DNA of 23,781 bases, from the NCBI RefSeq assembly GCF_946998255.1, contig NZ_CAMPYN010000016.1, positions 1 through 23,781 on the forward strand. The letters run 5' to 3'. The stretch comes from an uncultured Helcococcus sp. (GTDB lineage: Bacteria; Bacillota; Clostridia; Tissierellales; Peptoniphilaceae). The notes under the pieces were generated by a model, which ran no database searches, was not told the origin of the DNA, and saw nothing but the letters and a program-made list of their open reading frames with translations. Within the stretch, counting starts at the first letter, position 1, and every line of letters starts with the position of its first letter. This document shows positions 17,977-23,781 of the stretch, piece by piece. Made by a program: the position numbers and the translations under genes.

Positions 17977-18657
17977 CTATCTTTTATCTTCATCTCTGAA
18001 AACAGCTAGCTTCTTACCATTTTTATCTTTCCATTCTACCCAACCGTTATTAGATCTACCAATTACAAGTAATCCAGCAGTCGATGGAGAACCACAAACT
18101 ACATCTTCTATTAAAATATCATTCTCTATTCTTGCTTTTTTTCTTATTTCCGGAAGATAACCATCTTTAGTTGGAGCACATTTACTTCCTTTTAAGACCT
18201 TAATTATACCATCTTCAACTATGGCTTCACCTTTAACTCTACCGAATCCTTTGACGTTTCTATTTAAATAATATCTACCATTAGGAATAAATTTCAGATC
18301 AGATTTTGACTCTAATTCTTTTGAAGAATCATCAAAGATTTCTTCTTTTGTCTTTTCTTTAGGATAGATAATAGTTCCTTCAAATGATGAAAGTAAGCTA
18401 ACAACTAAATCTTCATCTAAAGCATATAATTCAGTGTTTGAAACCTTGCTTTTTATAAAAATTTCATCAATTAACTTTTCCTTTTCATCATAATCCTCAA
18501 CTTCTATAGCAAACCTACGAGTCAAGCCTGTAACATTAGAATATCCATTTTTTTCTAAATGATACATCCTTGATTCATAGTTATTGCTACCGGTTTTCCC
18601 TATCTTTAGAAGACCAGGAACTACAGTCGTCATTACATAAATTATACCTTTGGACAT
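17977..18657 (-). CDS. GIY-YIG-like nuclease domain plus DUF4357 protein
   Basis: A 226-residue protein with two parts. Residues 1 to about 95 resemble a degenerate GIY-YIG nuclease of the T5orf172/Mug113 type: GIIYVMTTVVPGLLKIGKTG at 4-23, Arg30 in the helix after it, and NTELYALDED, a likely place of the metal-binding Glu. Residues about 125-222 match DUF4357: IKVLKGSKCAP, a basic RKKARIEND stretch, VCGSPSTAGLLVIGRSNNGWVEWKD. Such proteins are often found near restriction or phage-defence genes. No function is proven. It lies 65 bases after the SIR2 gene on the same strand, with a GAGG ribosome binding site, and may be co-transcribed with it. Confidence 0.82.
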   Translation of the reverse strand: MSKGIIYVMTTVVPGLLKIGKTGSNNYESRMYHLEKNGYSNVTGLTRRFAIEVEDYDEKEKLIDEIFIKSKVSNTELYALDEDLVVSLLSSFEGTIIYPKEKTKEEIFDDSSKELESKSDLKFIPNGRYYLNRNVKGFGRVKGEAIVEDGIIKVLKGSKCAPTKDGYLPEIRKKARIENDILIEDVVCGSPSTAGLLVIGRSNNGWVEWKDKNGKKLAVFRDEDKR

Positions 18658-18722
18658 TTTTACCTCGTTTTTATTATTTCTTTTTAAAAATCATTCTATA
18701 CATTTTAAAACGTAGAAAATAG

Positions 18723-21700
18723 TTATTTAATAATTCCAATAAATCTAATATTTTCTTCTAATTTTCTAGTATTAAGATTAAACTCCAAAATTTTTTCAAA
18801 TATATTTTTTAACTCATCCGCAATAAAAAAAGGAATATTGTTTTCAGTGTTATTTTTCATTTGATCAGTAATTTTAGTAAATACTATATTTATGACTTCT
18901 GAATTAGATCTAGTCACTTCAACTTTAAACAGTAAGGAAGATAAAATATTATTATCTATTATAAAATCTTTATCTAAATTATTAATAATATCATCAATTG
19001 AATTTATTTCTTCTGGAAAATTTATTAAAAACTTTAGTATCAAATTTTTTTCATAGTCAGTAGTTTTTATCGGATAATTTTTTGTACGATTTATTAAAAA
19101 ATCTAAAATCCAATTATTGAATAATCTTCTTTTTCCCTCCTTATCAAGCAATTTCACATAATAAGATAATCTTGAATAAAATATCCCTATATTTTCTTTT
19201 GGTACGTCATCGTGAAATATATTGGGTATATAATCTTTAATAGGATTGTCTGAATAATTTATAATTAGAGATACATAACTTTCAATCATATTTTTTCTTA
19301 AATCATTATTAAAAATTTCAATATCTCTAATAGCCTTATGAAACTTATTTTCCATAGCTTCAGCAAGCTCAGGATATAAATATGATTGATATAAGAAGCC
19401 ATACCAAATTATATTTAACAACTCTTTATCAGAAGTGTTAAATTTACTTAGTATATGTTTTCTACTCCAATCTTTATCAAGACTATACAGTAAAGAAGCA
19501 TTTCCGATGATTACAACATTAGTAAAAGCATAATCATTATCTTCCATTATTTCACATAAAAAATCTTTAAATTTTTTATCTAAAATCTTTTTTTCATTAT
19601 CCTGTACTGATAAAGAAATTAACTTTATAACAGAATAGGCTATACATCCTTTAGACGTATTTAAAGCTTTTGATAAGTAATTTCCACCTTCCATAGATAT
19701 ATCAATATTTTCTGAATATCTCCATAGAGTTTTTAATTTATTAAATAGATAATCTAACACAATACAATCTATTTTTTTACATGCATTTATTATAGAAAAA
19801 AAACTAAACGAAAACTCAAAACAAAATCTATCAATTAAAGGAAGAATGAAAATATCATCCAAAATATTTATTAATTCTTTATTCGATACTTCTAGTTTAT
19901 GCAAAGAATTTATAACACTTTTCCAAATATCATTTTGCATCTCATTATTTATTAACAATAAAGATATTAATCTATTTCTAAACTCTAAATTTTTTATACA
20001 TATATTTTCTATAGTTTTAATTAATGTAAATCTTTCTGCATTTTCAAATCCATCCCCTGAATATATTAAAAATTCATCAAACAATTCTTCAATATTATTA
20101 ATTATTTCTTTTTCAGTATATGGTAAGGGGGCATCTCCCCATATTGTAATAGATTCTCCAACTATTAATTCCGGATTTTCTCTAGGCTTAAAATAAGGAT
20201 ATTTATTTAATATCATTTTAATATATTTCTTTATATCTTGATTATCTTTATCACACTTTTCTAACCAGATTAATAAATTATATTTTTGATAATAATAAGT
20301 TTTATCACTAAATTTTTCATTAAGTTTTTCTTCATGCATTAAATCGTCTAAAAAAACTTTTTTCTCATTATTATTTAAATCCGGAAAAATATTTTTATAT
20401 AAATAAAATAATTCTTCTTTATAATCTAAATCAACTATTTTTATTCTATTATTTTTCAATATTTGTAGCTTCTCACTTTTAGGTATCTCAGAAGATTTTT
20501 CAAGTAATAATAACGCAGATTTAGTTAATATTTTTATATTTGAAGAAATATAGTTTTTAATCCAATAATTCTTATTTTCTTTATTTAATCCTAAAAGCAA
20601 TTTTTTCATAATAAACATGAAGGAATCTTTAGAACTAATATAATCATCCTCATTTTTATAAAATGATGAAAAAATAAAATCATCTATATTTATACCAATA
20701 CTTTTAAATTTTTCCAAAGAATGCAATTCCATTGCTATTGCATTTAATATTTTTAGATTGTATTTATTACTGAATGTTTTATATTTATTCCATATTAAAG
20801 GAAGATTATATTCGTCAAAAATAAAATCTATTGAAATCATATCTTGATATTTAATTTTTATTTTAAACTTTAATATTGCCGATAATATTTCGCCAGCTAC
20901 GTATTCTAATTCTAAGCTATATTTACAGCATAAATCTAATAATCCTATTAATGAATAGTAATTCAATTTTGTAAAATCTATTAGATTTATTAAAATTTTA
21001 ATTTTTTCTATATCAATTTCTCTATTAAAAATAGTCCTAAGTATTTGATATTGCATATTAATGTTTAAACAAAATTTTTTTTCTTGATAAAACTTAATGA
21101 ATAAGTTAGTGTCAGTAATTAGTATATTATTACATAACCATTCCGTCTTTTTAAGTGAAATGTCATTAAGTTTTCCCTCAGTAAAAATCTCATCCAGTAA
21201 ACCCTCATTAAAAAGATATGAAGCCCACTCACTGCCATTTATTCTTTCAAAAAAATAGTTAGTATAATGAATATTATTAAGTATCTCCATTATCTCAAAT
21301 CTAAATTCTTCATCTAAATTAATTGGATTTTTTTCAGTGATATCATTTATTCTTATAATCCATTTATTTCCATCTCTTAATACTAAGCTAGATAGCCTAG
21401 ATATTGATTTATACAATTGTTCATAATTATCTTTTTTATATAATGTGGGAGTCATACCTAAATGTTTATAATCATCTATCATATCTTCAGTTGAAAAAAT
21501 ATATCTCTTTGAACCTGATAAATCAGGTAATGATCTAGTGAAATATTTCATTACAATATCGTTATAACTATATCCTACAAAAAGTATAACGTAATCTGAT
21601 TCAAATAATTCTTTTAAAAATTTAGAAACATTTCCATCAAGCATATAGCTTTTGCCAAAATCAGAATCTGTTAATATTATATTTTTAGGTTCATTAACGA

Positions 21701-22151
21701 TTCCATGTAAATGCACTATCCCATTAAAATCATTACCATATGGAAATGCTGGATTTGAGAATATTTTAAATTCTCTTTTATTTTTCTCTAGTATCTGTTC
21801 AAACATTACATCATAATTTGTTGTTACTATTCTTAAATTTTTATCTAAGAAACATTTAGTTAATATTTTATGATATTTATTAGATTTTAAATCTTTTTTA
21901 TTTAAAATATCGCACACATCAGCGTGTACATCATGCCCTAAATTTTTTACTTTACCAAGATATTGATCATCTGGGACACCTTCGTTTTTTGGTGTATTTA
22001 TTAATTCTGAGATTTCATCAGTTAGTTTGTTAAAACTTGGTAATTTTGTTGGTTCTCCCATAGACACTCCAGCACCAGCAAATATTACAAGTTTATTATT
22101 TTTCATCGCATCTACCAAAGATTCTGGATAATCAATACCATTTATTAGCAT
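18723..22151 (-). CDS. Large SIR2-domain protein, probable anti-phage NADase
   Basis: A 1142-residue protein. Residues about 1-270 form a SIR2 fold of the bacterial defence type: FAGAGVS (24-30), TTNYD (110-114) with catalytic Asn112, VHLHG (146-150) with catalytic His149, and VGYSYND (192-198). The zinc-binding cysteines of deacetylating sirtuins are absent. The remaining roughly 870 residues are helical, Ile/Asn/Lys-rich and repeat-like; near the C-terminus the NNWILDFLINRTKNYP stretch followed by a Leu/Phe-rich helix resembles DUF4020, a known partner of SIR2. Defence-associated sirtuins (DSR1, DSR2) have this layout, with N-terminal NADase and long C-terminal phage sensor, and cause NAD+ depletion; that role is inferred here. 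Start ATG 22151 follows GAGGAG; the in-frame TTG at 22166 lies in that site. Base composition is clearly more A/T-rich than the metabolic genes, suggesting transfer. Confidence 0.85.
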   Translation of the reverse strand: MLINGIDYPESLVDAMKNNKLVIFAGAGVSMGEPTKLPSFNKLTDEISELINTPKNEGVPDDQYLGKVKNLGHDVHADVCDILNKKDLKSNKYHKILTKCFLDKNLRIVTTNYDVMFEQILEKNKREFKIFSNPAFPYGNDFNGIVHLHGIVNEPKNIILTDSDFGKSYMLDGNVSKFLKELFESDYVILFVGYSYNDIVMKYFTRSLPDLSGSKRYIFSTEDMIDDYKHLGMTPTLYKKDNYEQLYKSISRLSSLVLRDGNKWIIRINDITEKNPINLDEEFRFEIMEILNNIHYTNYFFERINGSEWASYLFNEGLLDEIFTEGKLNDISLKKTEWLCNNILITDTNLFIKFYQEKKFCLNINMQYQILRTIFNREIDIEKIKILINLIDFTKLNYYSLIGLLDLCCKYSLELEYVAGEILSAILKFKIKIKYQDMISIDFIFDEYNLPLIWNKYKTFSNKYNLKILNAIAMELHSLEKFKSIGINIDDFIFSSFYKNEDDYISSKDSFMFIMKKLLLGLNKENKNYWIKNYISSNIKILTKSALLLLEKSSEIPKSEKLQILKNNRIKIVDLDYKEELFYLYKNIFPDLNNNEKKVFLDDLMHEEKLNEKFSDKTYYYQKYNLLIWLEKCDKDNQDIKKYIKMILNKYPYFKPRENPELIVGESITIWGDAPLPYTEKEIINNIEELFDEFLIYSGDGFENAERFTLIKTIENICIKNLEFRNRLISLLLINNEMQNDIWKSVINSLHKLEVSNKELINILDDIFILPLIDRFCFEFSFSFFSIINACKKIDCIVLDYLFNKLKTLWRYSENIDISMEGGNYLSKALNTSKGCIAYSVIKLISLSVQDNEKKILDKKFKDFLCEIMEDNDYAFTNVVIIGNASLLYSLDKDWSRKHILSKFNTSDKELLNIIWYGFLYQSYLYPELAEAMENKFHKAIRDIEIFNNDLRKNMIESYVSLIINYSDNPIKDYIPNIFHDDVPKENIGIFYSRLSYYVKLLDKEGKRRLFNNWILDFLINRTKNYPIKTTDYEKNLILKFLINFPEEINSIDDIINNLDKDFIIDNNILSSLLFKVEVTRSNSEVINIVFTKITDQMKNNTENNIPFFIADELKNIFEKILEFNLNTRKLEENIRFIGIIK

Positions 22152-22214
22152 TAGGTCACTCCTCAATGTTCAGAATATATTATCTTCTTACAACTTTTAT
22201 TATCTATATATGAA

Positions 22215-22268
22215 ATAATATTCAATAAGCTTTTATAGCGTCAACTTCATGATAAAATGCATCGTCAA
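22215..22268 (-). promoter_or_regulatory. Promoter of the SIR2 gene with two -35-like TTGACG repeats
   Basis: On the minus strand TTGACG (complement 22239-22244), 18 bases, TATTAT (complement 22215-22220), giving a leader of about 57 bases. A second identical TTGACG lies 24 bases upstream (22263-22268) in direct orientation. Confidence 0.5.
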
Positions 22269-22394
22269 TTTAAGTTATATTGAAAAGCTATTAAAACTTA
22301 TTATTTTCTCTTATTTTATTATAATATATATATTATTATCTTATCCAATTTTTATGTTTTTTTATAATGCTTGTTCTAATATAACTAATTCAAC

Positions 22395-22434
22395 AAAAAA
22401 AAAAGATAATCGATTTTAAATCAATCATCTTTTT
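22395..22434 (-). terminator. Terminator of the restriction-modification genes
   Basis: On the minus strand a 14-bp stem (AAAAGATGATTGAT with ATCGATTATCTTTT, two G-U pairs), 5-base loop, then a run of Ts. On the plus strand the same positions would be A-C mismatches, which fixes the orientation as minus. Confidence 0.8.
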
Positions 22435-22524
22435 TATATCCATATTTATTTTTTTTAATTTCTTTACGTATTTATTAATTATGAATAACTTAACATTAAT
22501 TTAAGGCTTGAAATCTATATAAAA

Positions 22525-23406
22525 TTATTTACTTAAAATATCTTTCAATGCTCCATCACTAAAAATCATGTGAAGATTTAATATATTATCGATTTCCTCC
22601 ATAGCTTCAGTAATTGGGTTTATAGCTGTTTTCCAGCCTTGACCATCTGTTACCCATATAAAACTTATATTTTTATCTTCACTTATTAGTCTATTAAGAT
22701 TCATAAATTCACCACAAACCGATTTTAATTTACTACCTCCGCCATTGTAGTAATTTGTTTCAATTAAAAATAATCTATCTGTAGTTTTAGTATATATAGC
22801 CAAATCAAAACTTCTATTAGCTTTATCAGTTGGGACATTTTTCCCCCATTTAGATAAAATTTGTGATGCTTTTGCTTGAGGCATATAATCTAAATTGTAC
22901 TCCTCTGCAATGCTTGAAACGTAATCTTCAACAATTGTTTCCATATTAGTTCCACTTCTATTTTTTCTTCCATTACTATCTAAGCCAGCTTCAACACCAT
23001 ATACATAATCTACAAGTGATTTATTCGCATGATTTTTAATAAAATCTAATAATCCTATACTTTCACAAAAATCTACATATGAATCTATATTATCTTTATC
23101 TATATTCTTAAAGTTAAGATTTTTATATGTCATAACAAATTCATTTAGATCTAAAATTACAAGCTCTTTATTTCTTTCAGCAATTAAAGAAGGAATTGCT
23201 TTTATAAGATCTGGTTGTTTTCTAAAAAGCATTCTTGTCTCATTAACAATATCCTTTTTTCCAACTAAGTAATTTAAAGTATTTAGTTCTAATTCAAACT
23301 CATTTGTATTTCTTACTACTTTTTCCCAATTAATAAAATAATTAGGTGTTTTATTTGACATAGACAAAGTGTTAATAAAGTATTCTAATTTATTACTATA
23401 ATTCAT
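22525..23406 (-). CDS. DpnII-family type II restriction endonuclease (GATC)
   Basis: A 293-residue endonuclease of the DpnII/MboI family that cuts unmethylated GATC in incoming DNA. Seen: the family block GVEAGLDSNGRKNRSGTNMETIVEDYV (137-162) and the PD-(D/E)xK-like core SFDLAIYT with Asp201, then FLIETNYYNGGGSKLK with Glu216 and the GGGSKL loop (222-227). The length is normal for DpnII. Its ATG overlaps the end of the adenine methylase by 11 bases (ATGAATTATAG), so the pair is translationally coupled. The GATC specificity is from the family and not tested. Confidence 0.9.
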   Translation of the reverse strand: MNYSNKLEYFINTLSMSNKTPNYFINWEKVVRNTNEFELELNTLNYLVGKKDIVNETRMLFRKQPDLIKAIPSLIAERNKELVILDLNEFVMTYKNLNFKNIDKDNIDSYVDFCESIGLLDFIKNHANKSLVDYVYGVEAGLDSNGRKNRSGTNMETIVEDYVSSIAEEYNLDYMPQAKASQILSKWGKNVPTDKANRSFDLAIYTKTTDRLFLIETNYYNGGGSKLKSVCGEFMNLNRLISEDKNISFIWVTDGQGWKTAINPITEAMEEIDNILNLHMIFSDGALKDILSK

Positions 23407-23781
23407 ATTTTACTCCTAAACTATTTATTCGTCTTTTTGCAATTTCTAAATATTCTTCACATTCTTCTATTCCTATAAATTGTCTATTTAATTTTTTGGA
23501 TACAACTCCTGTAGTTCCTGACCCTAAAAAAGGATCTAATATTAAATCCCCTTCTTTAGTAGAAGCTTCAATTATTCTATGTAATAAATACTCAGGTTTC
23601 TGCGTAGGATGTTTTCCGTATATCTTTTCAATTTGTGGAGTCAAAGCCCCTTCCCAAACATCTTTCATTTGTTTACCACCATTATATTTTTTCATTAGTT
23701 CATAATTATAATAATGACGAGCTTTTTTATCATTTTTTCTAGCCCATAGAACAGTTTCCGTAGAATGCGTAAAATATCTAC
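23396..23781 (-). CDS. DNA adenine methyltransferase of the DpnII-type system (5' part outside window)
   Basis: The frame is open to the right edge, so only the C-terminal 127 residues or so are seen. An internal ATG at 23695 is not the start: the reading frame continues upstream through FTHSTETVLWARKNDKKARHYYN. Present are the HPTQKP motif and DPFLGSGTTGVVSKKL (motif I, SAM binding), both after the position of the catalytic DPPY motif, which lies outside. This order is that of beta-class m6A methylases, such as the second methylase DpnA of the pneumococcal DpnII locus. It would protect GATC, possibly on single-stranded DNA. It precedes and overlaps the endonuclease gene. Confidence 0.88.
   Translation of the reverse strand, partial: RYFTHSTETVLWARKNDKKARHYYNYELMKKYNGGKQMKDVWEGALTPQIEKIYGKHPTQKPEYLLHRIIEASTKEGDLILDPFLGSGTTGVVSKKLNRQFIGIEECEEYLEIAKRRINSLGVKYEL

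Larger units (their letters stand above)
22167..22524. other. Intergenic gap between DpnII-type and SIR2 genes
   Basis: About 360 bases of very A/T-rich DNA. It holds the terminator of the restriction gene and the promoter of the SIR2 gene, given separately. Elsewhere I see only homopolymer runs and one 56-codon plus-strand frame without a ribosome binding site, which I reject as a gene. Confidence 0.6.

Noticed and set aside
22152..22166. TTG start of the SIR2 gene at 22166
   Set aside because: The TTG overlaps the GAGGAG that serves ATG 22151.
22249..22419. Plus-strand frame of 56 codons encoding a hydrophobic peptide with a Lys-rich end
   Set aside because: No ribosome binding site, very A/T-rich, and its end lies in the terminator hairpin of the opposite strand; chance is the simpler explanation.

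Overview
The window is A/T-rich DNA with strong AGGAGG-type ribosome binding sites, an AddB-type recombination nuclease, KtrAB potassium uptake, a Gram-positive style beta-glucoside phosphotransferase operon and lipoproteins with Firmicutes lipoboxes. This points to a low-GC Gram-positive (Firmicutes) chromosome. Inference from overall style, not proof: an anaerobic coccus of the Anaerococcus / Peptoniphilus / Finegoldia kind.

Layout. 1-4.3 kb (minus strand): ROK glucokinase followed by addB, which runs off the left edge. 4.3-5.3 kb: queT (queuosine precursor transporter) behind a probable preQ1 riboswitch, convergent with a stand-alone PTS EIIB domain gene; each has its own terminator. 5.4-6.6 kb (minus): a secreted or membrane-anchored barnase-type RNase whose 3' end overlaps a gene encoding barstar fused to a gamma-class carbonic anhydrase. 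6.7-7.2 kb (plus): tmRNA (ssrA) and tRNA-Ala(GGC), back to back with the barnase promoter. 7.27-7.37 kb: a 34-codon gene with a strong ribosome binding site. 7.4-8.5 kb: a beta-lactamase-fold serine hydrolase, probably made from a leaderless mRNA. 8.6-10.8 kb (minus): metN-metI-metQ methionine importer, with a MetN that lacks the C-terminal regulatory domain. 10.9-12.9 kb (minus): ktrB-ktrA potassium uptake. 13.1-13.7 kb: an unrecognised lipoprotein. 13.8-17.4 kb (plus): beta-glucoside PTS EIIBCA plus 6-phospho-beta-glucosidase. 17.4-23.8 kb (minus): an accessory, defence-like segment with a GNAT acetyltransferase, a GIY-YIG/DUF4357 protein, a very A/T-rich 1142-aa SIR2 protein, a DpnII-type (GATC) restriction endonuclease and the end of its adenine methylase, which runs off the right edge.

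How the genes work together. Several units handle sugars (glucokinase, BglP plus 6-phospho-beta-glucosidase, stand-alone EIIB) or nutrient and ion uptake (QueT, MetNIQ, KtrAB). The most unusual unit is the barnase / barstar-carbonic anhydrase pair: it has the order of a toxin-antitoxin or RNase-inhibitor pair, but the inhibitor is physically joined to a metabolic enzyme fold. The right end looks like a defence island: GATC restriction-modification next to a large SIR2 protein of the anti-phage NADase kind. No CRISPR array, insertion sequence, integrase or rRNA was seen.
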